Source of the DNA: Candidatus Cibiobacter qucibialis | GTDB taxonomy: Bacteria > Bacillota > Clostridia > Oscillospirales > Ruminococcaceae | Reading direction: 5' to 3' | Assembly: GCA_004000625.1 (NCBI GenBank) | Contig: SAUS01000014.1 | Location: forward strand, 1 to 43,769 | DNA length: 43,769 nucleotides | Shown here: piece by piece, positions 1-8,092 of the stretch | How positions within the stretch are numbered: the stretch's first letter is position 1 | Layout: each line of letters opens with the position of its first letter | Translations under genes and position numbers: made by a program | Notes under the pieces: model-generated | The model's database searches: none | Told to the model about the DNA's origin: nothing | What the model saw: the letters and a program-made list of their open reading frames with translations, nothing else

Positions 1-103
1 GTACCGCAACCCGACATTATCGAGCATTTTGGCAACGCAGATGCCGTGCCGCAGCCGCCGGAGCGGTGCTTAAGCCGTAAGGCGGGAATTGTGCGGTGTT
101 GCC
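1..103 (+). repeat. 172-bp MITE-like element, copy 1 (left part missing)
   Basis: From about base 14 onward this matches the right half of the complete copies at 27775 and 35649, ending in GTGCGGTGTTGCC at 103, followed by CTAA. The left half lies outside the window or has diverged. The window therefore opens inside a repeat. Confidence 0.85.
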
Positions 104-149
104 CTAAATATAATCAGGGAAGCACAGTTTGTGGCGTATTTCTCCGCTG

Positions 150-524
150 TTAAAGTTCAGCCTGTTTTTCGCGGCATTCAGGGCAGATGTAATGGATGGT
201 CAGCTGGTAGGAACGCACTTCGGTTCCAATGGCATTTTCAATTTCGCGCACCAGGCCGATCACCGGCAGGTCCTGCAGGCTGCCGCAGCAATCACAGTAC
301 AAATGGCCGTGCGGGTTGGAGGTTTTATCAAACCGGTCGGGGCCATCCGGCATTTCCAGCCGGGCAATTTCCCTGGCCTGTTCCATCAGCTTTAAGTTGC
401 GGTACACGGTGCCGCGGGCAATGCCGGGCATCTTCTCCCTGGCAATGGCAAAAATTTCGTCCGCCGTCAGATGTTTGGGGCTGTGCTGTAAAATTTCCAA
501 AATCAAGGCACGCTGGCGTGTCAT
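150..524 (-). CDS. perR: PerR-type Fur family peroxide-responsive repressor
   Basis: Small metal-dependent repressor of the Fur family, 124 residues. The winged-helix part (about 1-65) carries the recognition-helix motif GTVYRNLKLM. The structural zinc site is two CxxC pairs, C77/C80 and C114/C117. All five ligands of the Bacillus subtilis PerR regulatory site can be placed by simple counting: H18 (in HLTADEI), D66 (in RFD), H72 and H74 (in PHGHLYC) and D85 (in LQDL). The last is Asp, as in peroxide-sensing PerR, rather than the Glu usual in Fur. PerR bound to Fe(II) represses peroxide-defence genes and is inactivated by metal-catalysed histidine oxidation. The ATG at 524 follows AGAAAGGAG by about six bases. 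TTGTAAGA occurs twice upstream (552-559, 579-586), possibly an autoregulatory site, but no clear PerR box is seen. Confidence 0.87.
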   Translation of the reverse strand: MTRQRALILEILQHSPKHLTADEIFAIAREKMPGIARGTVYRNLKLMEQAREIARLEMPDGPDRFDKTSNPHGHLYCDCCGSLQDLPVIGLVREIENAIGTEVRSYQLTIHYICPECREKQAEL

Positions 525-684
525 GGCGGGCTCCTTTCTGTATGGAATGAGTTGTAAGAAAATTTATAAAATAAGACATTGTAAGATATCTTTACCATAA
601 GAATACACATGTTTCGTGTATTTGTCAACGGGATTTGCTGGCAAGCAGGATATTTTTTAAGAGCTTGTCCGAATTCATGGCAGA

Positions 685-722
685 GCAATGCCGCCGCACC
701 ATCCACGGTGCAGCGGCATTGC
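685..722. terminator. hairpin between the M23 gene and perR
   Basis: A 16-bp stem (GCAATGCCGCCGCACC with GGTGCAGCGGCATTGC, one mismatch) lies just past the stop of the M23 gene. No T-run follows on the minus strand, so it may be a processing or stability hairpin rather than a strong intrinsic terminator. Confidence 0.5.
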
Positions 723-727
723 CTGTG

Positions 728-1462
728 TTAATTCTTTTCCGGGTCCAGGCAGGTGCCGGCTTTGCGGCATTCCAGGTGCAGGTGGCTGCCCTGCTGGGAT
801 TCGGCGGGCACGTTGCCTGTGGTGCCAAGGCGGGTTCCGGCGGTTACTTTTTCGCGCTGGGTCACGGCAACTTCTTCCAGCCCGCAGTAGCGCCACACAC
901 GATCCTGCGCGTCGGTCACTTCCACCACGCGGCCCCACAGAGCGTCATCCGCAATGGCGGTCACGGTACCGGCGGCCACCGCCGTTACCTGTTCGGCGGT
1001 ATAATCCGTGCCGTTGTGGGTGCGCCAGTCCCCCAGGGTGGGGTTATACACCAGCGTATTCCCGCTGAACGCCTGGCTGACTTTACCGTTCCAGCCAGCG
1101 TGCGGCAAGGTTCCCTGCTGCGCGGACGAAGCAGCAGAGCTGCCAGTCCCGCCGGAGGCGCTGCCAGACTGCCCAGCCCCCTGCTGCAAGGATGACGATG
1201 CAGACCCCGCAGCTGACGGCGCGGGCGATGGCTGCGCTGTCGCCACAGGCACATCCTGTGCGGGCTGGTTTACGGCGGCATCCGGTGAATCCCATACGTC
1301 TGTTCCCTCCTCCAGGGCCTGCTTTTGGATGCGGGTCAGGTCCTCCACCCCGCGCACCACGCTGCGGATGGCGGCAATTCCGGTAATGGTTGCCGCAAAC
1401 ACCAGCGCAAGGCAGACAAGATATAACCCTTTTGCCTTCAAAAATGCTTTAATGCTGTTCAT
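728..1462 (-). CDS. SpoIIQ-like membrane-anchored M23 (LytM) metallopeptidase
   Basis: Single-pass membrane protein of 244 residues with a LytM/M23 endopeptidase domain outside the membrane. One transmembrane helix (about 12-32) is followed by a Ser/Gly/Ala/Gln-rich linker (about 75-118) and the M23 domain (about 122-244). The zinc site is complete: H149 and D153 in THNGTD, and the HxH pair H227/H229 in GSHLHLE. The THNGTDY motif and architecture resemble SpoIIQ, the forespore half of the SpoIIQ-SpoIIIAH channel; clostridial SpoIIQ proteins often keep the full zinc site. I chose the ATG at 1462 because AAAGGACGG lies just upstream; an in-frame start at 1558 has no such site and would put an Arg/Lys-rich stretch before the helix. 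It could instead be a general cell-wall hydrolase, since no other sporulation gene is visible here. Confidence 0.75.
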   Translation of the reverse strand: MNSIKAFLKAKGLYLVCLALVFAATITGIAAIRSVVRGVEDLTRIQKQALEEGTDVWDSPDAAVNQPAQDVPVATAQPSPAPSAAGSASSSLQQGAGQSGSASGGTGSSAASSAQQGTLPHAGWNGKVSQAFSGNTLVYNPTLGDWRTHNGTDYTAEQVTAVAAGTVTAIADDALWGRVVEVTDAQDRVWRYCGLEEVAVTQREKVTAGTRLGTTGNVPAESQQGSHLHLECRKAGTCLDPEKN

Positions 1463-1498
1463 CTTCCCCCGTCCTTTGCTTGCCGTACGGCCAAAACA

Positions 1499-1613
1499 CC
1501 GGGCGCAAAACCTGCCGCCCGGAATTTTTAACCGCACCGTTCGTGTTGTGTATGCCATTAGTGTTGCGCGGACAGATTGGATTTATGCACAAAGCGGGCA
1601 AAAATACTGCCCG
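1499..1613. other. two short hairpins in a divergent intergenic region
   Basis: The 289-base gap 1463-1751 holds CCGGGC...GCCCGG (1499-1522, followed by AATTTTT) and CGGGCA...TGCCCG (1595-1613, followed by GTTTTG). Both resemble weak plus-strand terminators although the flanking genes diverge. No small gene was recognised between them. Confidence 0.4.
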
Positions 1614-1668
1614 GTTTTGCTATGCAGTTTGCCCCAACGGCACCGTTTTGTTTTGTTTAACCTTGCTC

Positions 1669-1697
1669 TTGCGTTTTGTTCCACCAGCGTTTATACT
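1669..1697 (+). promoter_or_regulatory. sigma-A promoter of the kinase-MATE operon
   Basis: TTGCGT at 1669-1674 and TATACT at 1692-1697 are separated by 17 bp and lie about 55 bases upstream of the ATG at 1752. Confidence 0.65.
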
Positions 1698-1751
1698 TAT
1701 TATAGTAGGACTATTATGTCCATCACTATTATTATTTGTGAGGTGGAGACA

Positions 1752-2363
1752 ATGAAGGAACCCCTGGTTATTACGATGGCGCGTGAATATGCATCCGGCG
1801 GCAGCGAGATTGCCCAGAAAGTTGCTGATCTTTTGGGGATTCCCCTGTACAACAAGGAGCTGATCACCATCGCCGCAAAAAAGAGCGGCCTGACGGAAGA
1901 AGCCATTGCCGCCAGCGAGACCCAGCGCAGCGGCAGCCTGATCTACAGCCTTTACATGATGGGCAACACCATGCCCCTGGCGGACCAGGTGTACATTTTG
2001 CAGTCCAATGTCATCAAGGAAGTTGCTTCCCAGGGCTCCTGTGTGATTTTGGGCCGTTGTGGTGACTATGTTCTGCGCGACCGCCCCAATGTGCTGCGCA
2101 CCTTTGTGTTTGCCCCCATTGATATCCGTGTGGCCAACGCCAAAGTGCGCCCCGATGCCAAGGATATGCCCGATCGCCTATGGGAGACCCATCTGGCCAA
2201 GCATGACCGCGCCCGCGCAAGCTATTACAACTACTATACTGAAAACCGCTGGGGCGAAGCGAAAAACTATGATCTTTGCCTGAATGCAGCAATTGGCCAG
2301 GATGCCTGTGCCCAGCTGATTGTTCAGGCTGCAAAAGCAATGGAGGCAGCTAATCAGGAATGA
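1752..2363 (+). CDS. cytidylate kinase-like family protein
   Basis: A 203-residue P-loop protein of the cytidylate-kinase-like family that is widespread in Clostridia. The N-terminus has the family P-loop form REYASGGSEIA (normally REYGSGGREIG), then GIPLYNKELI. A second conserved block is CVILGRCGDYVL (about 98-109), where the family has GRCADYIL or similar. These proteins are predicted nucleotide kinases; the true substrate is generally untested and the gene is not the housekeeping cmk. The ATG at 1752 follows AGGTGGAG. It is the first gene of a plus-strand operon and its stop overlaps the MATE gene by four bases (ATGA), implying translational coupling. An upstream in-frame extension to 1008 has no ribosome site and runs opposite the M23 gene, so I reject it. 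Confidence 0.8.
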   Translation: MKEPLVITMAREYASGGSEIAQKVADLLGIPLYNKELITIAAKKSGLTEEAIAASETQRSGSLIYSLYMMGNTMPLADQVYILQSNVIKEVASQGSCVILGRCGDYVLRDRPNVLRTFVFAPIDIRVANAKVRPDAKDMPDRLWETHLAKHDRARASYYNYYTENRWGEAKNYDLCLNAAIGQDACAQLIVQAAKAMEAANQE

Positions 2364-3754
2364 GTGATTCCGTACAGAAATACTCTGCATCCCGAATGGG
2401 CAGCGCGCCGATAGGCCCGCTGCTCCTTTCGTGTTCAGTACCTATGATGATTTCGATGCTGGTTCAGGCACTTTATAACATTGTGGACAGCATCTTTGTC
2501 AGTCATGTGAACGAAGCGGCGCTTTCCGCCGTTTCGCTGGCGTTCCCCATCCAGAACCTAATGATTGCCTTTGCCGTGGGCACTGCTGTTGGTGTAAACG
2601 CCTATCTTTCCCGCTGTTTGGGTGAGGGCAACCGGGCCGAGGCCAGCCGCGCGGCGATGAACGGCCTGTTCTTAGCGTTCTGCGGCGGCATCGCCTTTCT
2701 GGTGTTCGGCATTTTGGGCGCGCGGGCGTTCATTGCGTCCCAGACCACCGATGCCCAGATCATGCAGTACGGTGCCGATTATCTTTCCATCTGCACGTTA
2801 TGGTGCATGGGCTTGTTCCTGCAGTGCATGCTGGAAAAACTACTGGTCTCCACCGGGCGCAGTGCGTTCGCCATGGCCAGCCAGCTGATTGGCGCTTTGG
2901 TCAACATTGCGCTGGATCCCATCTTCATCTTCGGTCTGTTCGGCATGCCCCGCATGGAAGCAGCCGGTGCTGCTGTGGCTACCGTAGCCGGGCAGTGGAT
3001 CGGCGCAGCTGCCGGGCTGACGATGAACCTGCTGTGCAATAAGGACATCAACCTAACGCTGAAAGGCTTCCGCCCGGCGGGGTCCACCATCAAGCGCATT
3101 TACGCGGTGGGCATCCCCTCCATTGCCATGAACGCCATTGGCAGCGTGATGACCTTTGCGATGAACAACATCCTGATTGCCTTTTCCAGCACCGCCGTTG
3201 CGGTGTTTGGTGTTTACTTCAAGCTGCAAAGCTTTGTATTCATGCCTATTTTTGGCATTAACAACGGCATGGTGCCCATTATCGGCTACAATTACGGTGC
3301 CCGTCAGCCCAAGCGCATTACCCAAACCATCAAACTGGCTGTCTGCTTTGCCGAGTGCATTATGCTGTGCGGCCTGATTCTGGCCGAAGTTTTCCCACAG
3401 GTGCTGCTGGGTGTGTTCAACGCCAGCCCCACCATGCTGGCCATGGGTATTCTGGCCTTGCGCATTATTGCCATCCATTTTCCGATGGCGGGGTTCAACG
3501 TAATTTCTTCCTCCGTGTTTCAAGCGCTGGGGCGCGGCACGCTGGCGCTGTTGGTTTCGGTGATCCGCCAGCTGGTTGTGCTGGTGCCTGCCGCCTGGCT
3601 GCTGAGCCGCACCGGTAACGTAAACGCCGTGTGGTTTGCTTTTCCCATTGCAGAGCTGGTTGCCGTTACGCTGTGCGCTGTGTTTATGCGCAAGTGCCAC
3701 CGCGACATTTTGCTGCCAATGGAAGCCGGCCAGAAAACGGCTGCCGCTGTATAA
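2360..3754 (+). CDS. MATE family multidrug/metabolite exporter
   Basis: An integral membrane antiporter of 464 residues, the usual length for the MATE family (DinF/NorM type), with about twelve hydrophobic segments. The N-terminal half contains the typical MATE stretch starting MGSAPIGPLLLSCSVPMMI and continuing ALYNIVDSIFVSHV; the second half repeats the pattern with YNYGARQPKRI, the characteristic loop motif seen in many MATE proteins. MATE proteins export cationic drugs or metabolites in exchange for Na+ or H+; the substrate cannot be read from sequence. Translation is coupled to the kinase-like gene by an ATGA overlap and a DUF308 membrane gene follows 12 bases downstream. Confidence 0.9.
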   Translation: MSDSVQKYSASRMGSAPIGPLLLSCSVPMMISMLVQALYNIVDSIFVSHVNEAALSAVSLAFPIQNLMIAFAVGTAVGVNAYLSRCLGEGNRAEASRAAMNGLFLAFCGGIAFLVFGILGARAFIASQTTDAQIMQYGADYLSICTLWCMGLFLQCMLEKLLVSTGRSAFAMASQLIGALVNIALDPIFIFGLFGMPRMEAAGAAVATVAGQWIGAAAGLTMNLLCNKDINLTLKGFRPAGSTIKRIYAVGIPSIAMNAIGSVMTFAMNNILIAFSSTAVAVFGVYFKLQSFVFMPIFGINNGMVPIIGYNYGARQPKRITQTIKLAVCFAECIMLCGLILAEVFPQVLLGVFNASPTMLAMGILALRIIAIHFPMAGFNVISSSVFQALGRGTLALLVSVIRQLVVLVPAAWLLSRTGNVNAVWFAFPIAELVAVTLCAVFMRKCHRDILLPMEAGQKTAAAV

Positions 3755-3766
3755 GGAGGGGTTTGT

Positions 3767-4516
3767 ATGCTGCGCCATATCAAACCGGGCATGCTGGTGT
3801 TCAGTGTGCTGTACATTCTGCTTGGCCTGCTGTTGCTGCTTGCCCCGCAGGCGGTTGCCGATGTGTTCTGCATTGCGCTGGGCTTGTTGGTGGTTTTGTG
3901 CGGGCTGCAAAGCCTGTACGGTTATTTTAAGAAAGATAACGGCAGCATCCGAGCCGCCGTCAGCCTGCTTCTCAGCCTGCCCACCATTGCGCTGGGCATG
4001 TGGGCGCTATTGTGTACCGTACAAAGTGCCATGACCTTTGAATGGCTGTTGCCGCTGCTGTTTGGCCTGATGCTGCTGGTGGATGGCGTGGTGCGCGCAC
4101 AGTCTTCCTTTGCCCTTGCCAAGCGCAAGGGGCAAAAGTGGTGGGTGGTGCTGCTGCTCAGCGTTGTTTCGCTGTTGTGCGGGGCATTGCTGGCGTGTTC
4201 TCAGCTGCTGAACAACCGCAACGTGGATCTTTTGCTGCTGTCCGGCATCTTTTTACTGGCAGAGGGCATTTTGAACCTGTGCTGCACCATTTATATTGCG
4301 ATGGAGTTCCATGCGCTGGACAGGCTGGATGCTGCCAAGGCGGAAATGGAAACCGCTGCCGCACCGGAGCCATCCCCCGAAGCCCCCTCCCCTGCCCCGC
4401 CTGAACCCGCTGCAGAAGAATCTGCCGAAACGGACCTGCCCGATGTGCCAGCCCCGGAGCTGACCACCGAACCACCGGAACCCGACCAAGAGCCCACAGC
4501 GGATGCCGCAACCTGA
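3767..4516 (+). CDS. DUF308 (HdeD-like) membrane protein with acidic Pro-rich tail
   Basis: A 249-residue membrane protein with six or so hydrophobic helices in the first 180 residues, arranged as the short repeated pairs typical of DUF308/HdeD proteins (for example GLLLLLAPQAVADVFCIALG). The last 60-65 residues are hydrophilic and rich in Pro, Glu, Ala and Asp, probably a disordered cytoplasmic tail. E. coli HdeD is linked to acid resistance, but most Gram-positive members have no known role. AAGGAGGGG lies just before the ATG at 3767. It sits between a MATE exporter and an oxidoreductase and is probably co-transcribed with both. Confidence 0.8.
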   Translation: MLRHIKPGMLVFSVLYILLGLLLLLAPQAVADVFCIALGLLVVLCGLQSLYGYFKKDNGSIRAAVSLLLSLPTIALGMWALLCTVQSAMTFEWLLPLLFGLMLLVDGVVRAQSSFALAKRKGQKWWVVLLLSVVSLLCGALLACSQLLNNRNVDLLLLSGIFLLAEGILNLCCTIYIAMEFHALDRLDAAKAEMETAAAPEPSPEAPSPAPPEPAAEESAETDLPDVPAPELTTEPPEPDQEPTADAAT

Positions 4517-4572
4517 TGTTACCCTGCGCTGAAACGGCGCTTATTTGTAAATTTAAGGAGCAATTACCCTAC

Positions 4573-5988
4573 ATGAACAATTATGATCTGATTATCGTTG
4601 GCGCCGGCCCGGCCGGTATTTTTACCGCACTGGAACTGCTGCGCAAAAGCAGCAAAACTACCGGCCCGCGCATCTGCCTGATTGAAAAGGGCAAACCGGT
4701 AGAAAAGCGCCACTGCCCCAAAGATAAAACCGGCCACTGCGTGAACTGCAAGCCCACCTGCGCCATCACCACCGGCTTTTCCGGTGCCGGTGCGTTCTCG
4801 GACGGCAAGCTGTCCCTCTCCTATCAGGTTGGCGGCGAGCTGCCGGAGCTGATCGGTGAGGATTTTGCCCAGGAGCTGATCAACTACACTGACAAGATCT
4901 ATCTGGAATTTGGCGCTGACCCGCATGTGGAAGGTGTTTACGAAGGCAGCGAGATCAAGGAGATCCGCAAGCGCGCCATCCAGGCCGGCCTGCAACTGGT
5001 GGACTGCCCCATCCGCCACCTTGGAACCGAAAAAGCCCAGCAGCTGTACCTGAACATCCAGAACTATCTGCTGGCCCGCGGTGTGGAGATGCTGTTCAAC
5101 ACCGAATGTGACAACATTCTGCTGGAAGGCAGCGAGTGCAAGGGCGTTGTGATCACCGAAAAGGGTGAGCGCCGCGAGCTGCGCGCCGACCAGGTTGTGA
5201 TTGCCACCGGCCGCCGCGGTGCAGATTGGCTGGAAAAGCTGTGCGCCGAGCACAACATTGCCCACAAGCCCGGCACCGTTGATATTGGTGTGCGTGTGGA
5301 GTGCCGCAACGAGATCATGGAGACCATCAACAAGGTTCTGTACGAAGGCAAGCTGATCGGTTACCCCAACCCGTGGAAGAACAAGGTCCGCACCTTCTGC
5401 CAGAACCCCGGCGGCTTTGTCGCGCAGGAAAACTATGACAATGACCTGGCGGTCGTCAACGGTCACAGCTACAAGGATCTGAAATCCGGCAACACCAACC
5501 TGGCCATTCTGGTCAGCCACAACTTTACCGAGCCGTTCAACCAGCCCATTGCCTATGCCCAGAAGGTTGGCGAACTGACCAACATGCTGGGTGCCGGGCA
5601 CATTCTGGTACAGCGCTACGGTGATATTCTGGACGGCAAGCGCACTTGGGCCAAGGAGCTGGCACATTCCAATGTGCGCCCTACCCTGAAAGATGCCGTT
5701 GCGGGCGACATTACCGCCGCCATGCCGTACCGCGCCATGGTGAGCATTATTGAGTTCATCAAGATGGTGGACCATGTTGCCCCCGGCTTTGCCGCACCGG
5801 AAACCCTGCTGTACAGCCCGGAGCTGAAGTTCTATTCCAACAAGGTCAAGATGGACACCGACCTGGAAACGAACATTTCCGGCCTGCACTGCCTGGGCGA
5901 TTCCTCCGGATGGACCCGCGGCCTGATGATGGCCTCCGTCATGGGCGTTCTGATGGGCCGCAAGCTGATTGAGAATCATGATATGTGA
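4573..5988 (+). CDS. FAD-dependent oxidoreductase (COG2509-like)
   Basis: A 471-residue cytosolic flavoprotein. The N-terminus is a Rossmann FAD fold with DLIIVGAGPAGI (residues 5-16) and an acidic end at IEKG. A Cys-rich segment follows (HCPKDKTGHCVNCKPTC) and then TGFSGAGAFSDGKLSLS, a combination characteristic of the uncharacterised FAD-dependent dehydrogenases of COG2509. The C-terminal part closes the FAD fold (GLHCLGDSSGWTRGLMMASVMG). Substrate and electron acceptor are unknown for the family; the three or four cysteines could be redox-active or bind metal. I chose ATG 4573, eleven bases after AAGGAGC; an in-frame ATG at 4516 lacks a site and overlaps the stop of the previous gene. A bidirectional terminator follows. 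Confidence 0.85.
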   Translation: MNNYDLIIVGAGPAGIFTALELLRKSSKTTGPRICLIEKGKPVEKRHCPKDKTGHCVNCKPTCAITTGFSGAGAFSDGKLSLSYQVGGELPELIGEDFAQELINYTDKIYLEFGADPHVEGVYEGSEIKEIRKRAIQAGLQLVDCPIRHLGTEKAQQLYLNIQNYLLARGVEMLFNTECDNILLEGSECKGVVITEKGERRELRADQVVIATGRRGADWLEKLCAEHNIAHKPGTVDIGVRVECRNEIMETINKVLYEGKLIGYPNPWKNKVRTFCQNPGGFVAQENYDNDLAVVNGHSYKDLKSGNTNLAILVSHNFTEPFNQPIAYAQKVGELTNMLGAGHILVQRYGDILDGKRTWAKELAHSNVRPTLKDAVAGDITAAMPYRAMVSIIEFIKMVDHVAPGFAAPETLLYSPELKFYSNKVKMDTDLETNISGLHCLGDSSGWTRGLMMASVMGVLMGRKLIENHDM

Positions 5989-5991
5989 GGT

Positions 5992-6042
5992 TCTTACGGG
6001 GGATTTTGTTCCTTCTTTGAAAAGAAGGAAGCAGAAACTTTC
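5992..6042. terminator. TTACGGGGG-type hairpin terminator, copy 1
   Basis: TTCCTTCTT/AAGAAGGAA hairpin (6009-6030, loop TGAA) with conserved flanks TTACGGGGGATTTT on the left and GAAACTTT on the right. The same framework recurs at 6307, 10254, 24958 and 32634 with different but self-complementary stems. Confidence 0.7.
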
Positions 6043-6057
6043 ATCATATTATCACAT

Positions 6058-6114
6058 AAAATAAAATTAAGGCGCACCACACAATCCCTGTGTGATGCGC
6101 CTTAATTTTATTTT
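6058..6114. terminator. bidirectional terminator with 26-bp arms
   Basis: The arms run from AAAATAAAATTAAGGCGCA to TGCGCCTTAATTTTATTTT with one central mismatch, so each strand has a GC stem followed by a T-rich tract. It separates the convergent oxidoreductase and htrA genes and is near-identical in its stem to 10013-10055. Confidence 0.85.
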
Positions 6115-6134
6115 TTCTGTTTTGCTATACTAAA

Positions 6135-6306
6135 GGCAGCACCGCACAATTCCCGCCTTGCGGCTTAAGCACCGCTCCGGCAGCTGCGGCACGGCATCTG
6201 CGTTGCCAAAATGCTCGATAATACACAAAGTATTATCTGCGCTTTTGGCTTGGCATCTGCCGCACCTCGCTCGCCGTATCGGCACTTAGAATTATGCGGT
6301 ATTGCC
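6135..6306 (-). repeat. 172-bp MITE-like element, copy 2
   Basis: Complete copy, flanked by direct repeats TAAA (6131-6134 and 6307-6310). The terminal inverted repeats are GGCAGCACCGCACAATTC and GAATTATGCGGTATTGCC. It carries no coding capacity. The centre of this copy is a perfect short palindrome (GATAATAC...GTATTATC). Confidence 0.9.
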
Positions 6307-6360
6307 TAAAGTTTCTTCGGTCCCTTCTTTTCAAAGAAGGGACAAAAAACTCCCGTAAAG
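6307..6360. terminator. TTTACGGGAG-type hairpin, copy 2 (inverted)
   Basis: TCCCTTCTTT/AAAGAAGGGA hairpin (6321-6342) with flanks AAAGTTTC and CTCCCGTAAAG, the reverse complement of the copy at 5992. It lies directly past the htrA stop and probably ends htrA transcription. Confidence 0.65.
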
Positions 6361-6363
6361 AAC

Positions 6364-7827
6364 TTAGTTCCCGCTTTCAGCCGTTGCGGTGGACTGGGTG
6401 CTTTCGCCCAGGGTCACTTCGCAGCTGATGACCTTGCCATCACGCTCTACCTGCAGGGTAACGGTATCGCCAACTTCCTTGCTCTGGCAATACTTCTGTA
6501 CATCGGATGCACTGGAGACTGCCACATCATCAATGGAGATGATGCGGTCACCCAGCTTCAGGCCGCCTTTTTCGGCACCGCTGCCGGATGCGATCTGGTA
6601 GATATACACACCATAGTTGCTGACGCCGTACTGCATAGCAGTCTGGGCATCATTGATGGTGATGACCGTAACACCCATGGCCGGGCGGGCAACATAACCC
6701 TTTTCGATCATCTGTTTTGCCATTTCCATGGCGGTATTGATGGGGATTGCAAAGCCAAGCCCCTCTGCATCGCTGGAGCTGCTCTTGGCGTTGACAATAC
6801 CGATCAGCTCACCGTTTGCATTGAACAGGCCGCCGCCGGAGTTGCCCGGGCTGATGGAAGCGCTGGTCTGGATCAGGTTCATATCGTTGCCCTGAACGGT
6901 AACTTCACGGTTCAAGGCGCTGACAATACCATTGGTAACGGTGTTGCTCAGGGTACCCAGCGGGTTGCCAACGGCAATGGTGGTTTCGCCAACAGCCAGG
7001 CTGTCGCTGTCGCCAATCACAGCCGGAGTCAGACCGGTGGCTTCGATTTTCAGGACTGCAACGTCCGAAGTAGAATCCTGGCCAACGACCGTTGCGGTAT
7101 ACTCTGTTCCGTCTGCCAGCTGTACCGTGATGTTATTTGCGCCGGAAACCACATGGGCACAGGTCACAATGTAACCATCCTGCGAGATGATCACGCCGGA
7201 GCCTGCACCGCTCTGCACATAGCTGCCGCCAAACCAGGTGTTGGTGCTGACCATCTGCTCGGTGGTGATGGCCACAACGCTGGGCTGTACCAGCGCGGCA
7301 ACATCCTGAATCGACAGGTTGGTGCCGTTGGTGCTGCCCTGGGATACAGAATCCGTGTTGGTATCACGCTGGACCTGCTGGACCACAACCTGGCCGCCGG
7401 TCAAGCCGGTGCGGCTGGCAATCACAGTTCCTGCCAGACCACCGCCAAAGCCAAGGGCTACCACACCGATGCAGGCCGCCACACGCAGCAAAACCTTTTT
7501 GCCGCCGTGGCTCTTTTTGGGCTCGTTCTGCGGGGGCTGTGGGTTGCTGGAATAGCTGTAGCCATTGTAGCCGCCGTTATTGCCGTTGCCACCGTTGCCG
7601 CCATTGCCTGCAGCGGGGCCCTGGGGGTTATAGCTGCTGTTCTGTTGGCTGGAATAATTAGAATAATCTGTCTGTGCGGTGTTGGCGGTGTTCACTCCGC
7701 TGCTGCCCACATTGGGGTAACCGGACTGCTCTGCCTGGGGCTGTTCCGGCTGAGTGCCCGCTGGCTGCCCGTTATTATTCTGCGGGCCGCCATTATTATA
7801 AAGACCCGAATAATCATATTCACTCAT
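6364..7827 (-). CDS. htrA: membrane-anchored HtrA/DegP serine protease with PDZ domain
   Basis: Envelope quality-control protease, 487 residues. Residues 1-105 are a low-complexity cytoplasmic region rich in Asn, Gln, Gly, Ser and Tyr; a transmembrane helix spans about 111-137; the trypsin-like domain is about 165-365 and one PDZ domain about 375-475. The catalytic triad is complete: H225 in TCAHVV, D255 in TSDVAVLK and S330 in SPGNSGGG. Such proteases degrade or refold damaged exported proteins at the outer face of the membrane. I chose ATG 7827, preceded by AAAGGAGAG; the open frame extends to 7929 without a ribosome site. Three TGTGAAA-like boxes lie over its probable promoter. It is convergent with the oxidoreductase and divergent from the MnmM fusion. 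Confidence 0.93.
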   Translation of the reverse strand: MSEYDYSGLYNNGGPQNNNGQPAGTQPEQPQAEQSGYPNVGSSGVNTANTAQTDYSNYSSQQNSSYNPQGPAAGNGGNGGNGNNGGYNGYSYSSNPQPPQNEPKKSHGGKKVLLRVAACIGVVALGFGGGLAGTVIASRTGLTGGQVVVQQVQRDTNTDSVSQGSTNGTNLSIQDVAALVQPSVVAITTEQMVSTNTWFGGSYVQSGAGSGVIISQDGYIVTCAHVVSGANNITVQLADGTEYTATVVGQDSTSDVAVLKIEATGLTPAVIGDSDSLAVGETTIAVGNPLGTLSNTVTNGIVSALNREVTVQGNDMNLIQTSASISPGNSGGGLFNANGELIGIVNAKSSSSDAEGLGFAIPINTAMEMAKQMIEKGYVARPAMGVTVITINDAQTAMQYGVSNYGVYIYQIASGSGAEKGGLKLGDRIISIDDVAVSSASDVQKYCQSKEVGDTVTLQVERDGKVISCEVTLGESTQSTATAESGN

Positions 7828-7941
7828 GAAAAATCTCTCCTTTGTTCTGCCGCACGGCGCTTGGGGGCCGCCGGGCGGTGATACACAGTCTGGCGGAAAC
7901 TTTTGCTTTGTCTTTCTTGCTTCCCTCAACCTTGTGCCTAC

Positions 7942-7996
7942 AGTATAACCGCTAATTGTGAAAACAGTTTCGCGACTGCGTGAAAGAAATGTGAAA
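7942..7996 (-). promoter_or_regulatory. htrA promoter with phased TTTCACA boxes
   Basis: On the minus strand TATACT (7942-7947) is a good -10. TTTTCACA (7957-7964), TTTCACG (7979-7985) and TTTCACA (7990-7996) are spaced 22 and 11 bp apart, whole helical turns. The -35 (AAACTG) is poor, which fits an activator-dependent promoter. Similar octamers are reported upstream of B. subtilis htrA for CssR; this link is from memory and inferential. Confidence 0.45.
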
Positions 7997-8028
7997 TCTC
8001 CAAAAATCCGGTCAGTTTGGACTGTGGT

Positions 8029-8057
8029 TTGACTTTATCCGCCCCATGCCGTACAAT
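8029..8057 (+). promoter_or_regulatory. sigma-A promoter of the GNAT-MnmM gene
   Basis: TTGACT (8029-8034) and TACAAT (8052-8057) with a 17-bp spacer, 35 bases before the ATG at 8093. Confidence 0.8.
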
Positions 8058-8092
8058 CAGTTGCAGACTGAAACATTAGGGGGAGCTTGCCC

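Noticed and set aside
552..600. PerR box upstream of perR
   Set aside because: TTATTTTATAA and two TTGTAAGA repeats are present but no good match to the 7-1-7 PerR box was found.
1520..1560. SigF/SigG-type promoter for the SpoIIQ-like gene
   Set aside because: GCATA followed by GCGGTTAAAA at about the right distance is only a partial match and too weak to call.
4564..5979. 471-codon open frame on the minus strand
   Set aside because: Exact antisense shadow of the FAD-dependent oxidoreductase gene.
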